This document shows positions 43,333-61,364 of a DNA stretch of 64,000 nucleotides, piece after piece. The DNA is from Blastococcus sp. TF02-8. Its GTDB lineage: Bacteria > Actinomycetota > Actinomycetes > Mycobacteriales > Geodermatophilaceae. Below the pieces are notes generated by a model. The model was not told the origin of the DNA. It did not search any database and saw only the letters and a list, made by a program, of their open reading frames with translations. Both the position numbers and the translations under genes were made by a program. The stretch spans positions 496,001 to 560,000 of the forward strand of contig NZ_QOHK01000002.1 of assembly GCF_003319175.1 (NCBI RefSeq), written 5' to 3'. Every line of letters begins with the position of its first letter. Positions within the stretch are counted from its first letter, which is position 1.

Positions 43333-44567
43333 TGAGCGGCTCGCTGCAGCGCGGGGTCGCCCTGGCCGCGGCGCTGGTCCTGGTCGGCGCGCTGGGCTGG
43401 ACGGTCCTGCGACCGGCCGGCCAGTACCGCGTGACCGCGTTCTTCGACCAGACCGTCGGCCTGTACCCGGGGTCGGACGTGCGGATCCTCGGCATCGACG
43501 TCGGTGAGGTCACCGACGTGGTCCCCGAGGGCGACAAGGTCCGCGTCGAGATGGAGATCGAGGACGACTACGACGTGCCCGCCGACGCGGACGCGATCGT
43601 CCTCGCGCCGTCCCTGGTCTCCGACCGCTACGTGCAGTTCTCCCCGGTCTACGACGGCGGACCGACGATGAAGGACGGCGCCCGGGTCCCGGTGGAGCGC
43701 ACCGCGACGCCGGTGGAGCTGGACGCCGTCTACGGCGCGCTGGACGAGCTGTCGGCGGCTCTCGGCCCGAACGGCGCGAACGAGAACGGTGCGCTGTCCG
43801 ATCTCGTCGACGTCGGCGCGGCCAACCTCGAGGGCACCGGTGAGGACCTCAACCGGACGCTGACGGGGTTCAGCCAGGCGGTCGAGACGCTGGCCGACAA
43901 CCGCGACGGACTGTTCGACTCGGTGGACAACCTGCAGAAGTTCACCAGCGCGCTGGCCACGATCGACGCCCAGGTCGGTCAGTTCAACACGAACATGGCC
44001 GCCGTGGCCGACCTGCTCGAGGGGGAGCGGCAGGACCTCGCCGCGGCCATCCAGCTGCTGTCGCAGGCGCTGGGTCAGGTGGCCGGCTTCGTGCGCGACA
44101 ACACCGACCTGCTGCGGGCCAACGTCGACAAGCTGGCCGACGTCACGCTCGTGCTGGTGCAGCAGCGCGACGCCCTCGCCGAGATCATGGACGTCGCACC
44201 GGCTGCTCTGGGCAACCTCGCCCACGCCTACAACCCGGACTACGGCACGCTCGACACGCGCGACAACTCACTCGGCGCGACGAGCCCCGAGGTGATCGTC
44301 TGCCAGATCCTCGGGGCCACCGGGAAGCTGAAGCTGGACCTCGACATCCTCCCGGACGTGCCGGACCTGCAGCTGCCGCCGATCGAGCAGATCTGCACCC
44401 GCCTCCTCTCCGGGGACACGAACGCCGACGGATCCCTCGACGACTTCAACGGCAACGGGGTCCCCGACCTGCAGGAGCTGCTCACCGCCCTCTACGGAGG
44501 AGGGGCCGCGCCGGGCCGCACCGGCCCCCCGCGGATCGGGCTGCCGAACGTTCCGGGAGCGCAGTGA
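43332..44567 (+). CDS. Mce-family protein D with EF-hand-like C-terminal motif
   Basis: A 411-aa Mce protein with an N-terminal helix, a MCE domain containing FDQTVGLYPGSDVRILGIDV and a helical region. Near the C-terminus, residues 362-382 carry two overlapping calcium-loop patterns. DTNADGSLDDFN has Asp/Asn at positions 1, 3, 5 and 9 with Gly at 6. DFNGNGVPDLQE (371-382) has D, N, N, G, D and E at positions 1, 3, 5, 6, 9 and 12, the full EF-hand/dockerin consensus. This is not a known feature of Mce proteins. The gene is joined to mceC by TGATG and to mceE by GTGATG. Confidence 0.9.
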   Translation: MSGSLQRGVALAAALVLVGALGWTVLRPAGQYRVTAFFDQTVGLYPGSDVRILGIDVGEVTDVVPEGDKVRVEMEIEDDYDVPADADAIVLAPSLVSDRYVQFSPVYDGGPTMKDGARVPVERTATPVELDAVYGALDELSAALGPNGANENGALSDLVDVGAANLEGTGEDLNRTLTGFSQAVETLADNRDGLFDSVDNLQKFTSALATIDAQVGQFNTNMAAVADLLEGERQDLAAAIQLLSQALGQVAGFVRDNTDLLRANVDKLADVTLVLVQQRDALAEIMDVAPAALGNLAHAYNPDYGTLDTRDNSLGATSPEVIVCQILGATGKLKLDLDILPDVPDLQLPPIEQICTRLLSGDTNADGSLDDFNGNGVPDLQELLTALYGGGAAPGRTGPPRIGLPNVPGAQ

Positions 44568-45826
44568 TGAACCGACCGCTCACCCGCGTCGCCGCCCTGG
44601 CCGGTGGGGTCCTCCTGCTCGCCGGCTGCGGGTTCCGGGGCGCCTACTCCTTCAGCCTCCCCGGCGGTGCCGACCTCGGGGACGACCCCTACACCGTGGA
44701 GGTCGAGTTCCTCGACGTCCTCGACCTGGTCCCGCAGTCCGGGGTGCGGGTGGCCGACGTCCCCGTCGGTCGGGTGAAGAGCATCGACCTCGCCGACGAC
44801 TGGACGGCCGTGGTGACGCTGGAGGTCAACGGCGACGTCGAGCTGCCCGAGAACGCGGTGGCGAAGATCCAGCAGACCTCGCTGCTGGGTGAGAAGTTCG
44901 TCGAGCTCGCGGCGCCGGGCACGGAGGAACCCCGCGGGGAGCTGGGCGACGGTGACCGGATCGGGCTGGACCGGACGAACCGCAACGTCGAGGTCGAGGA
45001 ACTCCTGGGCGCGCTCTCCCTGGTGCTCAACGGGGGCGGGCTGACCCAGCTGCAGACCATCACCCGTGAGCTCGGTGAGGCCATGGAGGGCCGGGAGTCC
45101 GCGCTGCGCGGCACGCTCGAGCAGCTGAACACCCTGGTGGGCGGGCTCGACGAGCAGAAGAACGAGATCAACCGGGCGCTCGACAGCGTCAACGCCCTGG
45201 CCGCCAGCCTCGCCGCGCGGACCCAGACCATCCAGACGGCGCTGGACACCATCGGCCCGGGGCTGGACGTGGTGAACCAGCAGCGCGACCTCCTCGTGTC
45301 GATGCTGGAGAGCCTGGCCCGGCTGGGCGACGTCGGGACCCGGATCATCAACCAGTCCGGGGCCAACACGGTCGAGGACCTGAAGCTGCTGCAGCCGATC
45401 CTCACCCAGCTGGCGGCGGCCGGACCGAACCTGGCCGGGTCGCTGGACCTGCTGCTGACCTATCCGTTCCCGGCCAGCTCGCTGTCGGCGCTGAACTACC
45501 GGCAGGACCTGCGCACGGGTGGCTACGGCCTCTTCACCAACATGACGGCGACCCTGGACCTGGACCTCACCGAGGTGCTGTGCCGCTACGCGGTCGACCC
45601 CCTCACGGGGGCGCTGGAGGAGGTGCAGCCGCCGGACCTCACCGGGGAGAAGTGCGGGGTCCCCGGCACCCCACCGGGGAACGGGGCGGGCGCCGCCTCC
45701 ACGGGTGGGTCGTCGGCGCCGCAGAGCTCCGCCCTGGGCGGGCTGCTCCCCGATGACGCGGTCCGCGTGATCCCGGACGGCTCCGGCACCATCGGTCTGC
45801 CCGACGTCCTGGGAGGTCAGCGGTGA
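44567..45826 (+). CDS. Mce-family lipoprotein E
   Basis: A 419-aa Mce protein with a lipoprotein signal; the lipobox LAGC puts the modified Cys at residue 21. This matches the MceE/LprK position, the lipid-anchored member of the six. The MCE domain contains VEFLDVLDLVPQSGVRV. The ATG at 44567 is preferred to the GTG at 44564 because CGGGAG lies seven bases upstream. The stop overlaps mceF by 4 bp. Confidence 0.9.
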   Translation: MNRPLTRVAALAGGVLLLAGCGFRGAYSFSLPGGADLGDDPYTVEVEFLDVLDLVPQSGVRVADVPVGRVKSIDLADDWTAVVTLEVNGDVELPENAVAKIQQTSLLGEKFVELAAPGTEEPRGELGDGDRIGLDRTNRNVEVEELLGALSLVLNGGGLTQLQTITRELGEAMEGRESALRGTLEQLNTLVGGLDEQKNEINRALDSVNALAASLAARTQTIQTALDTIGPGLDVVNQQRDLLVSMLESLARLGDVGTRIINQSGANTVEDLKLLQPILTQLAAAGPNLAGSLDLLLTYPFPASSLSALNYRQDLRTGGYGLFTNMTATLDLDLTEVLCRYAVDPLTGALEEVQPPDLTGEKCGVPGTPPGNGAGAASTGGSSAPQSSALGGLLPDDAVRVIPDGSGTIGLPDVLGGQR

Positions 45827-47091
45827 TCACCCGCACCACGAAGCTCCAACTCGCCGCGTTCGCCGTGGTGGCCGTGCTCGGCATGGCCTACCTGGGCTTC
45901 AAGTACGTCGGGCTGGACCGGCTGGTCCTCGGCAGCGGGTACGAGGTCGCCGCCGACTTCCGCGACTCCGGAGGGATCTTCGTCAACGCGGAGGTCACCT
46001 ACCGCGGCGTGGCGGTGGGTCGGGTCAGCGACATGCAGCTGGTGGACGACGGTGTGCGGGTCACCCTCACCATCGACCCGGACACCGCCCCGATCCCCGC
46101 GGACACCGCGGCGCTGGTCGCCACGCGCAGCGCGGTGGGAGAGCAGTACGTGATCCTCGAGCCGGACGACGACAAGGGTCCGTACCTGGAGGACGGCTCG
46201 GTCATCCCGCAGGACCGCACGTCCATCCCGATCCCGGTCGAGCAGCTGCTGCTCAACGTCGACGAGCTGGCCGGCTCCATCGACCAGGACAACCTGCGCA
46301 CCGTCGTCGACGAACTGGGCAAGGCCTTCGCCGGGTCCGGGGACGACCTCGGCCGGCTGATCGACAACGGCGACCTGCTGCTCACCCGCGCCCAGGAGTC
46401 CCTGCCGCAGACGCTGGACCTCATCACCGACAGCCAGACCGTCCTGCAGACCCAGGTCGACAGCCGCTCGGCGATCCGCCAGTGGGCCGCGGACCTGCGC
46501 CTGGTCAGCGACACCCTGGTGCAGAGCGATCCGGATCTGCGCAGCCTGCTCGTCAACGCCCCGGACGCGGGAGAGGCGCTCACCCGGCTGGTGAACGACG
46601 CCGGACCGGGGCTCGGGTCGCTGGTGCGGAACGTGGGGATCCTGAACGGCGTGACGATCCCGCGGCTCGACGGGGTCGAGCAGCTGCTGGTCACCTATCC
46701 CGACGTGGTCTCCGGCGGGTTCACCGTCGTGCGCAACGACGGCGGCACGATGCGGGCGCACTTCGGCTTCGTGCTGAACTCCGACGAGCCGGCGGCCTGC
46801 ACCAGCGGGTACGTGTCGACGGGGCAGACGCCGAGCCCCGGGGCCGTCCGGGCCCTCGACGTCGACGGGGTGCGCTGCACCGTGATCAACGGCGCGGACC
46901 CGAACCCGGGGGACGACAAGGACGAGTCGGGCTCCAACATCCGCGGCGAGCAGAACATCGGCCGCAGCGGCGGCGTCGGGGGGAGCGGCTCGGCCGGCGG
47001 AGGGGCGGCCGGTCCGCCGGCACTCGGGGCCCTGGACGGCCTGCTGGGCTCGCTGCTGCACGCCAGCCCGTTCGCCCGAGCAGCCGGCTGA
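45823..47091 (+). CDS. Mce-family protein F
   Basis: A 422-aa Mce protein, the last of the six. It has an N-terminal helix (LAAFAVVAVLGMAYLGF), a MCE domain with FRDSGGIFVNAEVTYRGVAV and a helical region. It ends in a Gly/Ser/Ala-rich tail from about residue 370. The GTG at 45823 has GGGAGGT upstream and overlaps the mceE stop. A 77-bp gap separates it from the first Mce-associated gene. Confidence 0.9.
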   Translation: MITRTTKLQLAAFAVVAVLGMAYLGFKYVGLDRLVLGSGYEVAADFRDSGGIFVNAEVTYRGVAVGRVSDMQLVDDGVRVTLTIDPDTAPIPADTAALVATRSAVGEQYVILEPDDDKGPYLEDGSVIPQDRTSIPIPVEQLLLNVDELAGSIDQDNLRTVVDELGKAFAGSGDDLGRLIDNGDLLLTRAQESLPQTLDLITDSQTVLQTQVDSRSAIRQWAADLRLVSDTLVQSDPDLRSLLVNAPDAGEALTRLVNDAGPGLGSLVRNVGILNGVTIPRLDGVEQLLVTYPDVVSGGFTVVRNDGGTMRAHFGFVLNSDEPAACTSGYVSTGQTPSPGAVRALDVDGVRCTVINGADPNPGDDKDESGSNIRGEQNIGRSGGVGGSGSAGGGAAGPPALGALDGLLGSLLHASPFARAAG

Positions 47092-47168
47092 CGCGCAGCG
47101 ATGACACCGTGGGCCGACGGCGGGACGTCGCACGCCCTCCGCACGACCGGACAGGAGAGGATGCGCGG

Positions 47169-47888
47169 GTGATGAGTGACGCGCGGGACCGTGCGCTCGA
47201 CGGCGATGCGGCCGGAACCTCGACCACGCTCGCCGAGGACGACGCGGTGACGACGAGGGAGGATGCCGAGGCCCCGGCCACCGGTTCGACCGTCCGGGGG
47301 ACGGACGAGGCCCCGGCCGTCGACGAGGAGCCGGGTGCCCCGGCGGAGGACGAGCCCGCCCCGCGCCGGCGAGGCCGCCGTACGGGGAAGGGGAGTGGCG
47401 GGGCCGCCCGGGTGTCGCTGCCGCTGGTGCCCGTCCTCGCCGTCCTCCTGGTGCTGCTGCTCGCCGCCGGTGCCTACCTCTGGTTCACCCGTCCCGAGGG
47501 GTCGAACCTGCGCACCGACGACTACTCCCAGGCCTGGGCCGCCGCGCGGGCGAACATGGTCGACCTGACCTCCTACGACCACCTGACCCTCGACGACGAC
47601 ATCCGGCAGATCTCGAGGATCACCACCGGTGACCTCACCGAGGAGGCCACCGACCGGCTGGACGAGAGCCGGCAGGAGATCCTCGACACCGAGCGGGTCA
47701 GCAGCACCAAGGTGGTGGCCGCCGGCGTGACGCGCGCGGACGACGACGAGGCCACCGTGATGCTGGTCCTCGAGCAGACCCAGAAGGACAACACCAACCC
47801 CCAGGCGCAGGTGGCGCAGTACCGCGTCGAGGTCGAGCTGAAGAAGGTCGACGACCGCTGGCTGCTCTCGGCCATCCGGGGAGCGTGA
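47169..47888 (+). CDS. Mce-associated membrane protein 1
   Basis: A 239-aa protein with a disordered N-terminus of about 80 residues rich in Asp, Glu and Pro and ending in Arg, one membrane helix (VPVLAVLLVLLLAAGAYLW) and an extracytoplasmic domain of about 130 residues resembling Mas proteins of mce operons. These are thought to stabilise the importer. Either the GTG at 47169 or the ATG at 47172 may start it; GGAGAGG lies 8 bp before the GTG. Confidence 0.8.
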   Translation: MMSDARDRALDGDAAGTSTTLAEDDAVTTREDAEAPATGSTVRGTDEAPAVDEEPGAPAEDEPAPRRRGRRTGKGSGGAARVSLPLVPVLAVLLVLLLAAGAYLWFTRPEGSNLRTDDYSQAWAAARANMVDLTSYDHLTLDDDIRQISRITTGDLTEEATDRLDESRQEILDTERVSSTKVVAAGVTRADDDEATVMLVLEQTQKDNTNPQAQVAQYRVEVELKKVDDRWLLSAIRGA

Positions 47889-47895
47889 GGACGCG

Positions 47896-48645
47896 ATGAC
47901 GCAGACACCCGAGGACCGTCCCCGTCCCACCCCGCGGCCCCGCACCGCCGCGGCCCGGCCGAGCCCCCGCCCGCGGGTCGCCGGCAGTCGCCGTGACCGG
48001 GAGGACGGCGGGGTCGCCGAGCGGCCGGCGCCGGCCCCTCGTCCCACCGCTGCGCGCCGCGGTGAGCCGACCGCCGGGGCCACGACCGCGGCCGTCGCCG
48101 ACGGCGCTGCCGCCCCGTCCCGGGCCCGCAAGGTCCCGGCCCTCGTGCTGGTGCTGGCCACGCTGTGCCTCCTGGCGGCGGCGGGCACCGGGGTCCTGCT
48201 CTGGCAGCGCCTGGACCCGCGGTACGTCGACGGGTCGGTGCTCGCCGCCGCGGGGGAGGGGGTGCAGGCCCTCTACGCCTACGACTACAAGGACTCCGAC
48301 GGGAGCATCCGGCGCAAGCTCGACGTCCTGACCGGCGACCTCAAGGAGCAGTACAAGGGCGAGCTCTCCCAGGGCGGCATCATCGACACGTACGAGCAGG
48401 TGTCCGCCACGACCAAGTTCGACCTCGTCGACGTCGGCCTCCAGGAGATCAACCCGGCTCAGGACGACGCGACCGTGGTGGTCTTCGGCGCCTACGTCGT
48501 GAAGTCGGTGAACTCCGGCACGCAGCCGGCGCCGGAGAGCTCCGGCTGCCAGGTGACGCCCGACGGCGCGCAGTCGTGCGTGCAGACCGTCCGGGTGCAC
48601 CTGGTCCGGGTCGACGGCGACTGGAAGATCGACGAGCTGACGTAG
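47896..48645 (+). CDS. Mce-associated membrane protein 2
   Basis: A 249-aa protein built like the preceding one. A Pro/Arg/Ala-rich N-terminus of about 75 residues is followed by a membrane helix (VPALVLVLATLCLLAAAGTG) and an external domain with a Cys pair near residues 215-225. It starts 7 bp after the first Mas gene. It is the last gene of the mce operon. Confidence 0.8.
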   Translation: MTQTPEDRPRPTPRPRTAAARPSPRPRVAGSRRDREDGGVAERPAPAPRPTAARRGEPTAGATTAAVADGAAAPSRARKVPALVLVLATLCLLAAAGTGVLLWQRLDPRYVDGSVLAAAGEGVQALYAYDYKDSDGSIRRKLDVLTGDLKEQYKGELSQGGIIDTYEQVSATTKFDLVDVGLQEINPAQDDATVVVFGAYVVKSVNSGTQPAPESSGCQVTPDGAQSCVQTVRVHLVRVDGDWKIDELT

Positions 48646-48725
48646 CGGGTCCGGCGTCGCGTCTCCTCCGGCGTGGCGATCCCCGTCGGGGGCCCCGGCT
48701 GTCATCATGGGTCCGGCGCACACCC

Positions 48726-48749
48726 CGCCGGCCCCGTCGCGGGGCGGCG
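48726..48749 (+). terminator. Terminator-like hairpin after the mce operon
   Basis: CGCCG and CCCCG pair with CGGGG and CGGCG, with one bulged G and a TCG loop, 80 bp after the last mce gene. It could insulate rpoB from the mce operon. Confidence 0.5.
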
Positions 48750-48791
48750 CGTCCTGCGGATGTGGCACCGGTCGCACCGGCCCCCCCGACG

Positions 48792-48820
48792 TGGACAGCG
48801 CTCCTGACCAGGGGTAGGGT
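48792..48820 (+). promoter_or_regulatory. Probable rpoB-rpoC promoter
   Basis: TGGACA (48792-48797) and TAGGGT (48815-48820) are separated by exactly 17 bp. The promoter lies after the mce-end hairpin and 202 bp before rpoB. A start near 48827 would give a leader of about 195 nt. Confidence 0.6.
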
Positions 48821-48826
48821 CTCCTG

Positions 48827-49022
48827 TTGCGCTGCCCTCTGACTGCCTGCCCGCCGAGACGGGTCACGTCGGGTGCCCGGGAACGTTCCGGGCGTCGCCC
48901 ACGCTGACCGGTCCAGCGGGCGTTCGCGGCCGTCGCGGACAGCCTCGCCATCACCGACGACGACCCAGGACGACCCCGCAGCCCACCGCCCGCACGTCGT
49001 GAGGTCCTTGGAAGGACGCATC
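48827..49022 (+). other. rpoB leader
   Basis: About 195 bp without a gene. It contains a bulged hairpin at 48875-48893 (GCCCGG-AA against TT-CCGGGC), otherwise nothing recognisable. Part of it stays open in frame with rpoB, but the family start lies downstream at 49023. Confidence 0.4.
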
Positions 49023-52529
<3,507 letters not shown>

Positions 52530-52620
52530 TCGGCCGCCGGCCGGCCCGCCCGGGCCGGCCGGCGCGCCCCCACCCACAGTCATAGAAGCGAAGAACTAGC
52601 CCCGGAAAGGGGTCACCACC

Positions 52621-56526
<3,906 letters not shown>

Positions 56527-56542
56527 GCGCCTAGCTGAGTGA

Positions 56543-56582
56543 CGAAAGGGCCCCCGAGTCTCCGGACTCGGGGGCCCTTTCG
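56543..56582 (+). terminator. Strong terminator after rpoC
   Basis: Two 18-nt arms (56543-56560 and 56565-56582) are perfectly complementary around a TCCG tetraloop. The outer part is CGAAAGGG/CCCTTTCG, giving a T-rich descending arm. It lies 16 bp after the rpoC stop. Confidence 0.92.
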
Positions 56583-56599
56583 CGTCGGGCCGCCCTGTT

Positions 56600-56616
56600 G
56601 ATCAGGGTCCCTGATC
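56600..56616. repeat. Palindrome GATCAGGG-T-CCCTGATC
   Basis: A perfect 8-bp dyad around one central base, placed between the rpoC terminator and the longer palindrome at 56616-56663, with which it shares one base. Its function is unknown. Confidence 0.6.
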
Positions 56617-56663
56617 GTTCTGGGTCCTCCCTCGTGGTCGACCGCGAGGGAGGACCCAGAACG
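56616..56663. terminator. Perfect 22-bp hairpin, probable terminator of the LLM gene
   Basis: Arms 56616-56637 and 56642-56663 are fully complementary (one T-G pair) around a TCGA loop. It ends 13 bp beyond the stop of the convergent LLM oxidoreductase and can terminate that gene; with the rpoC hairpin it makes a double barrier. No T tract is present. Confidence 0.7.
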
Positions 56664-56675
56664 GTGAGGTGGGAC

Positions 56676-57716
56676 CTATCCGGCGAGGCGCTTCATCGTC
56701 TCGACGGTCGTGAGCCGGGCCTCGCGGCTGCCGTCGAGGGGCTGGAGCATCAGCGTGGTGACGCCGGCCTCGGCGAACGCGGCGATCCGCTCGGCGACGT
56801 AGCCCTCGGGGCCGATGAGCGAGGACGCCCGGACCAGGTCGAGGGGGACGGCCGCCGCAGCCTCGTCCTTCTTGCCGTCGAGGTAAAGGTCCTGGATGGT
56901 CTTCGCCTCGGCCTCGTAGCCGTAACGGACCGCGAGGTCGTTGTAGAAGTTCTTGCCCCGCGCACCCATGCCGCCGATGTAGAGGGCCAGCGCCGGGCGG
57001 ACGAACTCCAGCAGCCCCTCGACGTCGTCGCCGATGGCGACCGGGACCCCGGTGACGACCTGGAGCTCCCCGAGCGCCGGGTCGCGCTTCGCCCTGCCGG
57101 CGGCGAGGGAGTCGCCCCAGACCGAGGCAGCCTTCTCCGGGTAGAAGAAGATCGGCTCCCACGCCTCGGCGATCTCGGCGGCAAGCTCGACGTTCTTGGG
57201 GCCGAGCGCAGCCAGCATGACCGGCACCCGGTCGCGGACGGGGGTGTTGATGAGCTTCAGCGGCTTGCCGAGCCCCGTGCCCTGGTCCGCGGGCAGCGGG
57301 ATCGTGTACTTCTTGCCCTGGTGGTCCAGGCGCTCCCGGCGCCACACCTGACGGCAGATCTCCACGACCTCGCGCGTGCGCTGCAGCGGGGCGTCGTAGG
57401 GGACACCGTGCCAGCCCTCGATCACCTGGGGGCCCGAGGCGCCCAGGCCGAGCGTGAAGCGACCGCCGGAGACGAAGTCCAGGCCGGCCGCCGTCATGGC
57501 CGTCAGCGCGGGCGTGCGGCTGTAGATGGGGAAGATGGCGCTCAGCAGCTCGACCCGCTCGGTCACCGCGGCCAGGTAGCCGAGCTGGCTCACCGCGTCG
57601 AACGTGTAGACCTCGGCGACCGCTGCGACGTCGAGGCCGGCCGCCTCGAGGTCGCGGATCTCCGCCGCCGTCTCCTGGAAGCCCCCGCTGTAGCTGGCCT
57701 GGATGCCGATGCGCAC
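56676..57716 (-). CDS. LLM-class, probably F420-dependent oxidoreductase
   Basis: A 346-aa luciferase-like TIM-barrel protein. The start RIGIQASYSGGFQETAAEI, RTPALTAMTAAGLDFVSGGR followed by FTLGLGASGPQVIEGWHG, and FAEAGVTTLMLQPL match actinobacterial F420-dependent LLM proteins. The substrate is unknown. The minus-strand GTG at 57716 is chosen because GAGGAG stands five bases upstream; a GTG at 57722 would overlap that site. It is inserted, reversed, between rpoC and rpsL. Confidence 0.85.
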   Translation of the reverse strand: MRIGIQASYSGGFQETAAEIRDLEAAGLDVAAVAEVYTFDAVSQLGYLAAVTERVELLSAIFPIYSRTPALTAMTAAGLDFVSGGRFTLGLGASGPQVIEGWHGVPYDAPLQRTREVVEICRQVWRRERLDHQGKKYTIPLPADQGTGLGKPLKLINTPVRDRVPVMLAALGPKNVELAAEIAEAWEPIFFYPEKAASVWGDSLAAGRAKRDPALGELQVVTGVPVAIGDDVEGLLEFVRPALALYIGGMGARGKNFYNDLAVRYGYEAEAKTIQDLYLDGKKDEAAAAVPLDLVRASSLIGPEGYVAERIAAFAEAGVTTLMLQPLDGSREARLTTVETMKRLAG

Positions 57717-57735
57717 GTGCACTCCTCATGGTCCC

Positions 57736-57753
57736 GGCACCACCGTTGGTGCC
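57736..57753. promoter_or_regulatory. Inverted repeat upstream of the LLM gene
   Basis: GGCACCA and TGGTGCC form a perfect 7-bp dyad with a CCGT centre, 20 bp before the LLM start codon. It could be an operator or a leader hairpin. Confidence 0.35.
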
Positions 57754-57882
57754 GTCCCGCACGCTATCGGGCGGCGACCCGCGGGGAGCCGGGGAGCTGT
57801 CGCCGGGGCACCGGCAGCGGTACGGTGCGACGGCGCAGGAGGTCGTGCAGTCGACCTGTCGACGGGTGTGAGGCACCCGGCT

Positions 57883-57911
57883 TTGACCGGCCCTGAGGGC
57901 ACGGGTATCGT
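57883..57911 (+). promoter_or_regulatory. Probable promoter of the str operon (rpsL)
   Basis: TTGACC (57883-57888) and TATCGT (57906-57911) are separated by 17 bp, the best sigma-70-type match in the 525-bp gap between the LLM gene and rpsL. It implies a leader of about 320 nt. Confidence 0.65.
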
Positions 57912-58241
57912 GGTCAGCCGTGCCCAGGGTGCCCTGGGCCTGCTCCCGTTCGCGGTGCGCCTGGGTGACCAGAGGCTGATGCCTCCGGACCGCCGAGGAC
58001 CAGCCGCCGGGCCGCGTCCGACGCGGTGCCCGGAGGCTGGCGGCGCCGAGTCGCGAGGGGCAACCGAGTTCGGTCCTCCGCGGGCCGGTCCCGGGAAGGG
58101 CGACACGCCCGACCGCGTGGACCGGTGGTGGAACATGGCAGGAGTCGGGAAGGTTCCCCACCGGGATCCGGCACCCAGCACCACGAAGCAGCGAATACCA
58201 GAGAGCACCACCCCAGCGCAGGTAGGAGATCCAGGCCACCC
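57912..58241 (+). other. Long structured leader of rpsL
   Basis: About 320 nt without a credible gene. A nested structure is visible: GCCTCCGG (57981-57988) pairs with CCGGAGGC (58030-58037), enclosing CCGCGT/ACGCGG (58012-58026) with a 3-nt loop. A GTAGGAGAT sequence at 58222 precedes rpsL by 11 bp. Protein frames through the region are not conserved-looking. It may carry translational or transcriptional control of the str operon. Confidence 0.45.
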
Positions 58242-58616
58242 ATGCCCACGATCAACCAGCTGGTCCGCAAGGGCCGCGAGGACAAGGTCGAGAAGACCAA
58301 GACTCCGGCGTTGAAGGGTTCGCCCCAGCGCCGCGGAGTCTGCACGCGCGTGTACACGACCACGCCGAAGAAGCCGAACTCGGCGCTGCGCAAGGTCGCT
58401 CGCGTCCGCCTCACCAGTGGCATCGAGGTGACCGCCTACATCCCGGGCGTCGGCCACAACCTGCAGGAGCACTCGATGGTGCTCGTGCGCGGTGGTCGTG
58501 TGAAGGACCTCCCGGGCGTGCGCTACAAGATCATCCGCGGCTCGCTGGACACCCAGGGTGTCCGCAACCGCAAGCAGGCTCGCAGCCGCTACGGCGCGAA
58601 GAAGGAGAAGAGCTAA
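58242..58616 (+). CDS. rpsL: 30S ribosomal protein S12
   Basis: S12 (124 aa) forms part of the decoding centre. [17 protein letters not shown] and [12 protein letters not shown] are intact. K43 and K88, the residues changed in streptomycin-resistant mutants, are wild type. The ATG at 58242 matches the family start [11 protein letters not shown]. The stop overlaps the rpsG ATG by one base (TAATG). Confidence 0.99.
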   Translation: MPTINQLVRKGREDKVEKTKTPALKGSPQRRGVCTRVYTTTPKKPNSALRKVARVRLTSGIEVTAYIPGVGHNLQEHSMVLVRGGRVKDLPGVRYKIIRGSLDTQGVRNRKQARSRYGAKKEKS

Positions 58617-59086
58617 TGCCGCGCAAGGGCCCCGCGCCGCGCCGCCCGCTCGTCGCCGACCCGGTGTACCAGTCGCCGCTGGTGACCCAGCTGGTGAACA
58701 AGGTGCTCGTCGACGGCAAGCGCTCGGTCGCCGAGGCGATCGTCTACGGCGCCCTCGAGGGGTGCCGCGCCAAGAACGACACCGACCCGGTCGTCACGCT
58801 CAAGCGCGCGCTGGACAACGTGAAGCCGGCCCTCGAGGTCCGGAGCCGCCGCGTCGGTGGCGCCACCTACCAGGTCCCGGTCGAGGTGCGCGCCTCCCGC
58901 AGCACCACGTTGGGCCTGCGCTGGCTGATCCAGTACAGCCGGGCTCGTCGCGAGAAGACGATGACCGAGCGCCTGATGAACGAGCTGCTCGACGCGAGCA
59001 ACGGTCTGGGTGCCGCCGTGAAGCGGCGCGAGGACACGCACAAGATGGCCGAGTCGAACAAGGCCTTCGCGCACTACCGCTGGTGA
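58616..59086 (+). CDS. rpsG: 30S ribosomal protein S7
   Basis: S7 (156 aa) organises the 3' domain of 16S rRNA and often represses the str operon. [18 protein letters not shown] and [19 protein letters not shown] are typical. The ATG at 58616 is coupled to rpsL by TAATG with AAGGAGAAG upstream. fusA follows after 86 bp. Confidence 0.99.
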   Translation: MPRKGPAPRRPLVADPVYQSPLVTQLVNKVLVDGKRSVAEAIVYGALEGCRAKNDTDPVVTLKRALDNVKPALEVRSRRVGGATYQVPVEVRASRSTTLGLRWLIQYSRARREKTMTERLMNELLDASNGLGAAVKRREDTHKMAESNKAFAHYRW

Positions 59087-59172
59087 CATCCGTCCATCAG
59101 CGCCCGCGGCCGGCGGGCACTCCGGGACAACCCCGGAACCCGTACGCGGACCAGGACAAAGAGGGGTAAGGA

Positions 59173-61272
<2,100 letters not shown>

Positions 61273-61364
61273 TCCGGAATGCGGGCCCGCCGGCCCGCGC
61301 TCCTGCGAGCACCACCCCACCCCAGAGCACGCACCACCTGCGTAACCACGAGGAGAGGAACCCA

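Noticed and set aside
57703..58314. Open frame of about 200 codons across the rpsL leader
   Set aside because: It has no family features, overlaps the promoter, and runs out of frame into rpsL.
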